Below, one piece after another: positions 27,222 through 34,113 of a stretch of DNA of 64,000 nt (position 1 is the first letter of the stretch; each line of letters starts with the position of its first letter). The notes under the pieces are model-generated. The model was not told where the DNA came from. It saw only the letters and a program-made list of their open reading frames with translations, and ran no database searches. The stretch is from JACDAL01 sp963849115 (GTDB lineage: Bacteria; Actinomycetota; CADDZG01; WHSQ01): positions 186,001-250,000 of the forward strand of contig CAWKGK010000008.1 in NCBI GenBank assembly GCA_963849115.1, read 5' to 3'. A program made the position numbers and the translations under genes.

Positions 27222-27366
27222 GGCGCGGGAGTCACGACCCGGGAGCCATCATTCTACGCAGCGCGCCCGAAACCCACCAAAGGCATCTGGCGGCGCGGGA
27301 GTCACGACCCGGGAGCCATCGTTCTACACAGCGCGCCCGAAACCCACCAAAGGCATCTGGCGGCGC
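27222..27366. repeat. 70-bp tandem direct repeat, two copies
   Basis: Two adjacent units (27222-27291 and 27292-27361) are identical except for two bases (ATTCTACGCA versus GTTCTACACA), plus five bases of a third unit. Each contains GAGTCACGACCCGGGAGCC and CGAAACCCACCAAAGGC. The unit is not a multiple of three and lies in the 392-bp gap between two minus-strand genes, so it is probably non-coding. Near identity indicates a recent duplication. Nothing else is visible in this gap. Confidence 0.85.
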
Positions 27367-27415
27367 ACGAATGAGGGGTTGGCCCTTGCCGGTGATCGTC
27401 CCGGAACGAGCGTGC

Positions 27416-27853
27416 CTACTTTTCGATTATCGAGTCGATGGGTCGCGGTGTCGTGATTGGTTCAGCTTGGCGAAGGACGATCTTCCAGCCGTCGTCCTCG
27501 CGGCGATAGATCATCGTGACGCGCAGTGTGATCCGACTCGGTTCCGTGTTTGTACCTATCTTGCTCTCTGATCGTTCGATGTGGAATACGTACCCGAGGT
27601 CTGGCGTGGCGTATCTCGCTATTTCCTCAAACTCAATTGTCCCGTCCCTGAAGTTGTTTGCCGTCCGCTCACTCTCTTCCACAATTGCGCTTCCACCGCG
27701 CAACGGAGGTCCCAACGGGTTTGCTAGCACAGCATCATCACCGCGAGAGTACAAGGATGTTATTGGGCTCGAATCGCCCTGGACAAACGCGACTAAGGCT
27801 TGATTCGTTTGCTCAACTACTGCGTCGAAATCAGTTGCAGAGCGACGCTCCAT
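27416..27853 (-). CDS. SnoaL/NTF2-like protein (YybH/DUF4440 type)
   Basis: A 145-residue protein with the cone-shaped NTF2-like pattern. An N-terminal helix (FDAVVEQTNQALVAFVQGD) is followed by SLYSRGDDAVLANPLGPPLRG, then alternating strands ending TMIYRREDDGWKIVLRQAE. The WKIV..H/Q ending is characteristic of DUF4440 or ketosteroid-isomerase-like proteins. Such folds serve as small enzymes or binding domains, so no substrate is proposed. ATG at 27853; only weak purine-rich sequence lies upstream. Confidence 0.8.
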   Translation of the reverse strand: MERRSATDFDAVVEQTNQALVAFVQGDSSPITSLYSRGDDAVLANPLGPPLRGGSAIVEESERTANNFRDGTIEFEEIARYATPDLGYVFHIERSESKIGTNTEPSRITLRVTMIYRREDDGWKIVLRQAEPITTPRPIDSIIEK

Positions 27854-28243
27854 GCGATTCTCCTCTCAGGAAGGAGGCCGCCCTGTCACTCGCCAAGGTC
27901 TCGGGGCCTCTGCCCGGGTTTCGAGAGCCATCCTCTCATCCCAGGTGACCAGGCATGGGTAATCACGGCGGTCGTTGAGCAGACGTATTCATCGGCGGCT
28001 GTCATCGATAGTATCAATCAATGCCTGACAACCAGCAACGCATAGTTCCTCGTCGCCGACCAAAGAAGGCGTTGTCGTTGGCCTTCTTCACTTCACGGCG
28101 AGGGAAGAGAACCGGAACTTCACCGCCCTACGCCGATCTCGGGAAGTCGGGGCGAAGTGTTGGCGCCGCCCCGATGGAAGAGTTGCACGTGCCTGCCGAT
28201 TGGTTCTACCTATATCTTGATGGTACTGGCTGGATGCGGCCGG
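27854..28243 (+). other. 390-bp stretch without a supported gene
   Basis: A plus-strand frame from ATG 28021 to 28380 would encode 119 residues, including HVPADWFYLYLDGTGWMRP. It lacks a ribosome site, runs antisense into the rhodanese gene and resembles nothing I know. No RNA gene or clear promoter was recognised. Confidence 0.3.
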
Positions 28244-28630
28244 TCAATCTCGAGGGTGCGCCAACATCCATCGCCAGGCTTGGAATCCGCCCACGAGATC
28301 CGTGGAATGTTCAAGTCCGAGTTCGCGGAGGGTTGCGGCTGCGAGGCTGGAGCTGTAGCCGCCGTTGCAGACGACGATGATGCGGCGGTCGGCGTCGGTC
28401 GCCTCAGGGATGTGGTGGGGGCAGGTGGGGTCCAGTCGCCATTCGAGGATGTTTCTGTCGATGATCAGCGCGCCTGGGAGTTCGCCGTCGCGGTGTCTCT
28501 GCTCAATTGGGCGTGTGTCCACCACCAAGGCGCCGGCGGCGATCTCGGACGCCAGGTTGCCTGGTTGCACCCGATCAAGGCCCTGGCGGGCAGCTTCGAG
28601 GAGTAGGTCTATGGCAGCAAGGCGTGTCAT
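28244..28630 (-). CDS. Single-domain rhodanese
   Basis: A 128-residue rhodanese-like protein. The active-site loop is VVCNGGYSSS, with the cysteine that carries persulfide sulfur. The CDC25-like opening VVDTRPIEQRHRDGELPGAL and the closing LVGGFQAWRWM are in place, so the whole fold is present. Two ATG codons are tandem at 28633 and 28630; AAGGAGGG sits four bases before the second, which I prefer. It lies 80 bases downstream of the MFS gene and is probably the last gene of the sulfur operon. It likely moves sulfane sulfur between cellular acceptors. Confidence 0.9.
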   Translation of the reverse strand: MTRLAAIDLLLEAARQGLDRVQPGNLASEIAAGALVVDTRPIEQRHRDGELPGALIIDRNILEWRLDPTCPHHIPEATDADRRIIVVCNGGYSSSLAAATLRELGLEHSTDLVGGFQAWRWMLAHPRD

Positions 28631-28712
28631 CATCCCTCCTTCCGTGATGCTACATCATGACAAACTGTGTTAAGTCAGCGAGCATTGTTCCCTGCGGCTC
28701 GGGAAGCTCAAT

Positions 28713-30005
28713 TCAGGCCACCATTGGCCGGAGCCGTGTCTCGTACATGCGGACCGCGACCACGACAGCAGAGGCGGCCGTGAGACCGGCCACCGACCAG
28801 ATCGCGGCGCGGATACCAAGCAAGTCGGCGATTAGTCCAGACAGCAAGGCTCCCACAGCAAAGCCGCCGTCACGCCAGAGGCGGTACACCCCGACGGCAC
28901 GGCCCCGCCACGCTGGATGCGCTACGTCGCCGATCGCCGCGAGCAGAGTCGGGTACACGAGCGCGGTGCCCGCGCCGAGTAGCGCGGCGGCGATCGCCCA
29001 CGCACCGAAGGAGTGTCCAACCGCGTTGAGCCCAAGAGCGACGGCCTGGGTGGCCATTCCGGCCACGATGAGCGGCTTGCGTCCGACCCGGTCCGAGACG
29101 GCGCCGGTCACCAGTTGCCCCATGCCCCAGACCGCCGGGTAGAGCGCGACGAGCACGCCGATGCGACCCAGAGACAGATCCGCCGCGGCGAACAGCACCG
29201 GGAACAGGCCCCAGGCCAACCCATCGTTGAGGTTATTCACCATCCCGGCCTGACTGGCGGCGGACAATGCCGGCTCGCGCAGACTTGTTTCAACAAACAC
29301 AGCACGGGGGGTTAGGTCGGCGTGAAGGTGGTCGTGGCGGCTATCGCGGGCGACGTAGGAGGCGGCCTCGAGGCGAGCGTGGCCTCGGGTTTCCCGGACC
29401 GCAAGCCCGGACAGCCCCAGGCCGAGTGCGGCGTAGGCGATACCGAGGTAAAAGGGCTCCGGCCGTAGCCCGTACTGGGCGGCGATGTATCCGGTGGCGA
29501 GAGCCGTCGCAGCCACCGCGCCGTAGCCGGCAGCCTCGTTGAGCCCCATCGCCAGGCCGCGGGAGGCCGACCCGACGAGGTCGATCTTCATGATCACTGT
29601 GGTGGACCAGGTAAGACCTTGGCTGATCCCGAGCAGCACGTTCGCCGCGACCACCCATCCCCAACTGGGTGCCCAGATCAACAGCAGCGGGACCGGCACA
29701 GCCACTAACCAGCCCCTGACGAGCACCGGCTTGCGTCCGTAGCGGTCCGACCAAGCCCCGGCTAGGTAGTTCGTAATCGCCTTGGAGACACCAAAAGCCA
29801 GGATGTAAGTCAGCGCGGCCGTATATGCGGTTATGTGAAAGTCTCGTTCGGCCAGCAGCGGCAGGACGGTGCGCTCCTGACCGAGCATGCCGCCGACAAG
29901 AGCGTTGACCGCGATGAGCAGCCCGAACTGGGCGGCGTTGGCCCCTAGCCCCAGCTGAATGGCCCTGTGATGATTGTCAGCGCGGGATACCTCGCCACGG
30001 CTCAC
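28713..30005 (-). CDS. MFS transporter of the sulfur-linked operon
   Basis: A 430-residue, 12-helix major-facilitator protein. The loop 2-3 motif is present in both halves (AGAWSDRYGRKPVLVRG and TGAVSDRVGRKPLIVAG). A histidine-rich cytoplasmic loop lies between the halves (RDSRHDHLHADLTPRA). GTG at 30005 overlaps the stop of the MBL-rhodanese gene, so it is made with that protein. Export of a sulfur oxyanion such as sulfite or thiosulfate is a reasonable guess from context, but MFS sequences do not reveal cargo. Confidence 0.85.
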   Translation of the reverse strand: MSRGEVSRADNHHRAIQLGLGANAAQFGLLIAVNALVGGMLGQERTVLPLLAERDFHITAYTAALTYILAFGVSKAITNYLAGAWSDRYGRKPVLVRGWLVAVPVPLLLIWAPSWGWVVAANVLLGISQGLTWSTTVIMKIDLVGSASRGLAMGLNEAAGYGAVAATALATGYIAAQYGLRPEPFYLGIAYAALGLGLSGLAVRETRGHARLEAASYVARDSRHDHLHADLTPRAVFVETSLREPALSAASQAGMVNNLNDGLAWGLFPVLFAAADLSLGRIGVLVALYPAVWGMGQLVTGAVSDRVGRKPLIVAGMATQAVALGLNAVGHSFGAWAIAAALLGAGTALVYPTLLAAIGDVAHPAWRGRAVGVYRLWRDGGFAVGALLSGLIADLLGIRAAIWSVAGLTAASAVVVAVRMYETRLRPMVA

Positions 30006-31366
30006 GCGCCGGTCTCCAACGGTGTCCCTTGATCGGCGGCCCAGTCCCAGGGTCCGCCAATGAGGGTAACGATGTCGCGGTGACCTGCCCGCTCCAGCAG
30101 GCTGGCCGCCGTCATTGCCCGTTCACCGTGGCCGCACATCACCGCAATCGGCCCGTCCGGTATGTCGGCGACGGGGGCGCTGCTCACCGCGCCGAGTTCC
30201 AGATGAGTGGCTTCAGGGATGTGTCCAGCGGCGAACTCCGAGGCCTGACGGACGTCGAACAGTCGCCGTCCGGCGAAGGTGTCCGCCGCAGCAAGCCGGG
30301 TGCGGGTGACGGGAAAGCCTGCGGCCCTCCAGGCGGCGAGGCCCCCGGCAAGCTCTGCGACGACGTTGTCGTAGCCGACCTTCGCCGCCTGCCAGACAAC
30401 TTCGCCCAGGTCCTGCTTGGCTTCGCGAACGACAACGATTGGCTCGTCCTGAGATGCGACCCAGCCGAGCCAGGTCGCAAACACGTCACGCAGGGCGATG
30501 GAAATCGAACCCGGTACGTGCGCGGTACCGAAGTCGCGCACCGGGCGCACATCTACCAGCAGGGCGCCGTCCGCGAGCATGGCCTGCACCTCGTGCGCGC
30601 CCAACGATGTGAGCGAAGCGGATTCGTCGAGGAGGGGCGGTCCGCGTCGGTTGAGTTCCGCCAGGCGCAGGAAGTACGGCGGGAACGAGCCGAGCGACGC
30701 TACCAGGCCCGTAACGAAAGCGTCCTCATTCGCGCTCTGAAGCAACGGGTTGGTGGCCTTCTCGTGGGCGATGCTGCTGGTTCGATCACCGCCCGCAGGT
30801 GCCGAGCAGAAAGAGCCGGCGCCGTGGGTCGGCCACACCGCGACGTCGTCCGGCAACGTGAGTAGTAGCTGTACGGACCGGTACTGGGCACGGGCGAGCT
30901 CCTCGGTGCGACCGGGATCGACCAGGTCCGTGCGTGCAACGGCGCCAACCAGCAGGGAGCCGCCGGTGAACACCCCCAGGGGCCGCTCACCGTCAAGAAG
31001 CACGAATGCCACATGTTCGTCGGTGTGTCCCGGGGTGCCGAGTGCACGCAGCCGCAGCCCGGCGAGGTCGACCTCGTCGCCGTCGGCGAGCCGGGTGTGC
31101 CCGAACTCCCGCCGACCAGCCGCAGACGCAAGGACAGATGCGCCGTCGCTGGCGGCGAGCTGACGCGCGCCGGAGAGGAAGTCGGCATGGAGGTGGGTGT
31201 CGGCGGCGAACGCTACCCGGAGTTTCCGTTTCTGGAGGGCCGCCCTCATCGAGCGCAAGTCTCGACTTGCATCTACCGCCAGGGCCCGGCCATCGCCCAG
31301 ATCGACCAGATAGGCACTGTTGCCGAGGCCTTCGTCGACCAGCGGGATCACAGCCGCCTCCATCAT
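30002..31366 (-). CDS. Metallo-beta-lactamase fold protein with two rhodanese domains
   Basis: A 454-residue protein. Residues 1-220 are a metallo-beta-lactamase fold of the persulfide-dioxygenase-like group, with His58, His60 and Asp62 in DTHLHADFLSG, His114 in TPGHTDEH, and PTHGAG. Two usual metal-site residues differ: Phe63 replaces the His of THxHxDH, and FTGGSLL has Gly136 where FTGD has the bridging Asp. Residues about 255-355 are a rhodanese without its cysteine (VVVREAKQ). Residues about 365-450 are a second rhodanese with Cys411 (VMCGHGERAM). GGAGGAGG precedes tandem ATGs at 31366 and 31363. It heads the operon with the MFS and rhodanese genes and probably handles persulfide sulfur. 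Confidence 0.86.
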   Translation of the reverse strand: MMEAAVIPLVDEGLGNSAYLVDLGDGRALAVDASRDLRSMRAALQKRKLRVAFAADTHLHADFLSGARQLAASDGASVLASAAGRREFGHTRLADGDEVDLAGLRLRALGTPGHTDEHVAFVLLDGERPLGVFTGGSLLVGAVARTDLVDPGRTEELARAQYRSVQLLLTLPDDVAVWPTHGAGSFCSAPAGGDRTSSIAHEKATNPLLQSANEDAFVTGLVASLGSFPPYFLRLAELNRRGPPLLDESASLTSLGAHEVQAMLADGALLVDVRPVRDFGTAHVPGSISIALRDVFATWLGWVASQDEPIVVVREAKQDLGEVVWQAAKVGYDNVVAELAGGLAAWRAAGFPVTRTRLAAADTFAGRRLFDVRQASEFAAGHIPEATHLELGAVSSAPVADIPDGPIAVMCGHGERAMTAASLLERAGHRDIVTLIGGPWDWAADQGTPLETGA

Positions 31367-31464
31367 GCCTCCTCCGTGCGCACTCTTAGGGCTTGCAAGA
31401 GACGTGTACGAGTCGCGTTCACCTTGGAGCAGTTCGTGGCTGCCAAACGCTGCTTACCCTTCTT

Positions 31465-31486
31465 TATTCAAGGAAGTGCTTGAATA
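31465..31486. promoter_or_regulatory. ArsR-type operator 1, over the -10 of the sulfur operon
   Basis: A perfect inverted repeat with 8-base arms, TATTCAAG and CTTGAATA, around the 6-base spacer GAAGTG. The ATTCAA-N8-TTGAAT pattern is the usual ArsR/SmtB target shape. It overlaps the -10 element (31484-31489) of the minus-strand promoter. The encoded ArsR-rhodanese protein, transcribed divergently, is the obvious ligand. Confidence 0.75.
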
Positions 31487-31513
31487 TTGCTCGTATCACG
31501 GTACGCTTGTCAA
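31484..31513 (-). promoter_or_regulatory. Promoter of the MBL-rhodanese operon
   Basis: On the minus strand, a perfect TTGACA (31513-31508) and CAATAT (31489-31484) are separated by 18 bases. The start point would be near 31477, about 110 bases before the ATG of the MBL-rhodanese gene. Operator 2 covers the -35 box and operator 1 covers the -10 box, so repression is the natural prediction. I could not place a clear promoter for the divergent regulator gene. Confidence 0.6.
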
Positions 31514-31528
31514 GCGATTCCTTGAATA
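31507..31528. promoter_or_regulatory. ArsR-type operator 2, over the -35 of the sulfur operon
   Basis: An inverted repeat TTGTCAAG / CTTGAATA with a 6-base spacer (CGATTC). Six of eight arm positions match, with the core TCAAG-N6-CTTGA perfect. It has the same geometry as operator 1. Centres are 42 bp apart, four helical turns, placing both sites on one face of the DNA. It also sits about 20 bases before the GTG of the regulator, so it could mediate autoregulation. Confidence 0.65.
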
Positions 31529-31548
31529 GTCCCTTGTGAGGTGGCCTG

Positions 31549-32214
31549 GTGAGTGACAGAGCGGCGAAGGATGCATTGTTCGACGGATTCGCCGGTGTCG
31601 CGAAGGCACTCGGCAACGGCCGACGGGCCGAGATCGTGGACCTGCTCACCCAGGCGGAGCGCTCGGTCGACGAGATTGCCGCCGAGCTGGGCCAGAGCAT
31701 CGCCAACACCTCACAGCACCTCCAGCTACTGCTGCGCGTCGGCCTGGTCCGAACCCGCCGGGACGGCATCCGCATCTACTACTCACTCACCAGCGAACGC
31801 GTCGCCCAGCTCTGGACGGTAGTTCGCGACGTGGCCGCAGCTCACGTCGACGAGATCGACGAACTCGCCACGGCGTACCTCGGTGACCGGTCCAGGTTGG
31901 ACACCGTCACTCGTGACGAACTGGCGTTGCGGCTGCGGGCCGGCGACGTGGTCGTGCTGGATGTGCGGCCGGAGCCCGAGTTCGCCGCCGGGCACATCAC
32001 CGGTGCCCTGTCGGTCCCCACCGCAGAACTGGCCAGGCGATTGCTCGAGGTGCCCAAAGGTCAACAGGTCGTCGCCTACTGCCGCGGCCCCTACTGTGTA
32101 TACGCCAACGACGCGGTCCGAGCGCTGCGCCGCCGAGGTTACCAAGCGGCCCGCCTGGAGGACGGTTACCCTGAGTGGGCGCAAGCGGGGCTACCCGTAG
32201 AAGGACGATCGTAG
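31549..32214 (+). CDS. ArsR-family repressor fused to a rhodanese domain
   Basis: A 221-residue two-domain regulator. Residues about 10-100 are an ArsR winged helix (KALGNGRRAEIVDLLTQAE, recognition region IANTSQHLQLLLRVGLV, wing TRRDGIRIYYSL). Residues about 120-218 are a rhodanese (VVVLDVRPEPEFAAGHI). Its active loop AYCRGPYCVYAN carries Cys178 and Cys183, the only cysteines in the protein, so the DNA-binding domain lacks the redox cysteines of SqrR/BigR-type sensors. A signal received at the rhodanese loop is therefore likely. GTG at 31549 follows GAGGTG by five bases. It is divergent from the MBL-rhodanese operon and probably represses it. Such fusions are known; the sensing route here is inferred. 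Confidence 0.88.
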   Translation: MSDRAAKDALFDGFAGVAKALGNGRRAEIVDLLTQAERSVDEIAAELGQSIANTSQHLQLLLRVGLVRTRRDGIRIYYSLTSERVAQLWTVVRDVAAAHVDEIDELATAYLGDRSRLDTVTRDELALRLRAGDVVVLDVRPEPEFAAGHITGALSVPTAELARRLLEVPKGQQVVAYCRGPYCVYANDAVRALRRRGYQAARLEDGYPEWAQAGLPVEGRS

Positions 32215-32347
32215 GCGAGGACGACTTGGGGTGCGTCATTCGTCGGGTTCTATGCGCACCCGATGGTCATCCGTCGAACTTTGTGCCCCCAACCACACCA
32301 CAGGTGGTCACGGGCGCAATGTTGCCCGCTAAGTTCGACTCGATCGA

Positions 32348-32599
32348 TCACCCCCCTTCGTCGAGCAGCTCCTGGCCCGAGATCTGCTGATCGGCCCAGT
32401 GGTCGTGCATCCAATCGAGATGCTCCCATCGGGCCGCGCCGATTCGTTTCGTGTCCCACGCCGGGAAGTCGTGCTGCTGGATGTGCTCGGTCATGAGCTC
32501 CGGGTTGACCTCGTAGACGTGCTCGAAGCGCATGACGACCTCATCATTGACCTCCTGGGCGTCCGGAGGTTTCTGAGCCGCCAGCCTGAAGCCAATCAC
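32348..32599 (-). CDS. Small protein of unknown function coupled to the FAD oxidase
   Basis: An 83-residue soluble protein rich in His, Asp, Glu and Trp (HIQQHDFPAWDTKRIGAARW, then HLDWMHDHWADQQIS). Its ATG at 32599 overlaps the stop of the FAD-oxidase gene by four bases, strong support for a real coupled gene. No signal peptide, helix anchor or known motif is seen. The His/Asp-rich centre could bind a metal, but that is a guess. It is the last gene of a four-gene unit (LLM oxidoreductase, Fe-S protein, FAD oxidase, this). Confidence 0.65.
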   Translation of the reverse strand: MIGFRLAAQKPPDAQEVNDEVVMRFEHVYEVNPELMTEHIQQHDFPAWDTKRIGAARWEHLDWMHDHWADQQISGQELLDEGG

Positions 32600-34113
32600 A
32601 TTGCCTCCCCTGCGTCCTCGTACGCGCTATCGAGCAAGTACTTTCCGGGATTCATGATGTTGTTGGGGTCGAGCGCTTTCTTGATCTTCTTCATCACCTC
32701 GAAGCCGCCGCCCAATTCGTCGGGTACCAGGTCGACCTCACCTGCTCGGCAGGAGCCGTGGCAAGCGCTGATAGAGCCACCGTGCTCGAGCGCGACGGCT
32801 GCGATATCACGCTTGCAATTCACCCACGCGGCCCATGATTCGTCGTCGAGCTCCTGCTCCCAGATACCCACGTCTATCTCCGTGAGGTAATCGCCCCAAG
32901 GCTTGTAGGCGCCGTTCGTGTAGGCGAACATGCCCCAATCGTCGAAAATCGGGTGGCGCTCGATGAGGGCACTCACGAGCGCATGCCACTTCTCGCGCAC
33001 CTTCGGGAGCTGAGTCCAGTTGATGGATGCATCCTCGCAGTGCCAACTCATCGGCGCCACCTGACGATCAGGCAGCCGGCCATGCAAAGGCGTTGCGTAG
33101 CGATCGTGGCGCGATGCCCAGTCTCCCTGCGAGATCTCGTCGCCGAGGTAGGAACCGCCGCTGTCCTTGCCGATCCTCAGTATCCGTTTGGCGGCCGGCC
33201 GAACTTCGTCTGCGACTCCGTACATCGCCACCGCAACCACCGCCTTGATTGAATCCGGCTGCGGAATGTAGGCTTCGTCGTCTCGGCGCAGGTAGCGAAG
33301 CTTCCACTCATCGAACAGGACGACTCCCGCCAGCGTCGCCAATCCAGAGCGAGCCAGCGCACCGGTGGAGCGCCATGCGCTCTCGTAGTCCTCATAGGAG
33401 AAGAACGCGGCGAACTCTGCCTCCGGACGAGGGACCAGCTCCAGGGTCGCCTCGGTCACTATCCCGAGTGTGCCTTGATGGCCCATGAACAGGTGTTTTA
33501 GCTGGTAGCCGCTCGATGACTTGCGGACCTTCTTCCCACCTCCGTCGCCGACGCGGACAATCTCGCCGGTGGGAAGCACCATCTCGAAACTGATCACGAG
33601 GTCGCGCGTGTGTCCGTAGCGGCCGCCGATCAACGACCACCCGCTCGTGCCAATGCGACCTCCGACCAACGAGCAGGGGTAGGAGGCCGGATCGTCGGGA
33701 TAGATCACATCGTGCTTGCGCAGCTCTTCGTTGAGCTTCATCATGTTGATCCCGGGTCCAACAGTTACCGTGCGGTCCTCGAGGTCCAGCTCGAAGACCT
33801 TGTTCATGAGCTTGATGTCGATGACGATGCCGTGCTTTAGAGGAACCGCGCCGTCGGTCAACCCGGTGCCGCCCGCGCGCGGCACTACCGGGATGCGGTG
33901 CCGGTTGGCGAGCTTCACCACCTCGGACACCTCCTGTGCGCTCACCGGGAGTACCACGGCGTCGGGAACGTGCTCGGCCCAGCGATGGACGGGGAAGGGC
34001 GCCGGAACCCGGGCCCGGTTGAAGCGAGCGGCAGGATCCGTGAAGACTCGCTCGCGTCCCACTATCGAGACGAGCTCCTCCACCACTGGATCGGAAAGCA
34101 TCACTGAAGTCAC
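32596..34113 (-). CDS. FAD-binding oxidase/dehydrogenase (GlcD-like, PCMH type)
   Basis: A 505-residue flavoenzyme. The FAD-binding domain covers about residues 1-230 (IPVVPRAGGTGLTDGAVPL for the pyrophosphate, and GWSLIGGRYGHTRDLVISFE). The C-terminal substrate domain ends ALDPNNIMNPGKYLLD, as in glycolate or D-lactate dehydrogenase subunits. Where relatives have GEHGVG, this enzyme reads SACHGSCRAGE: His452 is retained, bracketed by Cys451 and Cys455. It overlaps the Fe-S protein gene by four bases and the small downstream gene by four. The pair resembles 2-hydroxyacid dehydrogenase complexes (GlcD with GlcF-like), with electrons passed to the quinone pool. The substrate is unknown. Confidence 0.88.
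   Translation of the reverse strand: MTSVMLSDPVVEELVSIVGRERVFTDPAARFNRARVPAPFPVHRWAEHVPDAVVLPVSAQEVSEVVKLANRHRIPVVPRAGGTGLTDGAVPLKHGIVIDIKLMNKVFELDLEDRTVTVGPGINMMKLNEELRKHDVIYPDDPASYPCSLVGGRIGTSGWSLIGGRYGHTRDLVISFEMVLPTGEIVRVGDGGGKKVRKSSSGYQLKHLFMGHQGTLGIVTEATLELVPRPEAEFAAFFSYEDYESAWRSTGALARSGLATLAGVVLFDEWKLRYLRRDDEAYIPQPDSIKAVVAVAMYGVADEVRPAAKRILRIGKDSGGSYLGDEISQGDWASRHDRYATPLHGRLPDRQVAPMSWHCEDASINWTQLPKVREKWHALVSALIERHPIFDDWGMFAYTNGAYKPWGDYLTEIDVGIWEQELDDESWAAWVNCKRDIAAVALEHGGSISACHGSCRAGEVDLVPDELGGGFEVMKKIKKALDPNNIMNPGKYLLDSAYEDAGEAM

Noticed and set aside
27222..27366. Start of a CRISPR array
   Set aside because: The two 70-bp units are directly adjacent with no variable spacer and no cas genes are nearby.
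28021..28380. 119-residue plus-strand frame antisense to the rhodanese gene
   Set aside because: No ribosome site, unrecognised product, and it overlaps a clear gene on the other strand.
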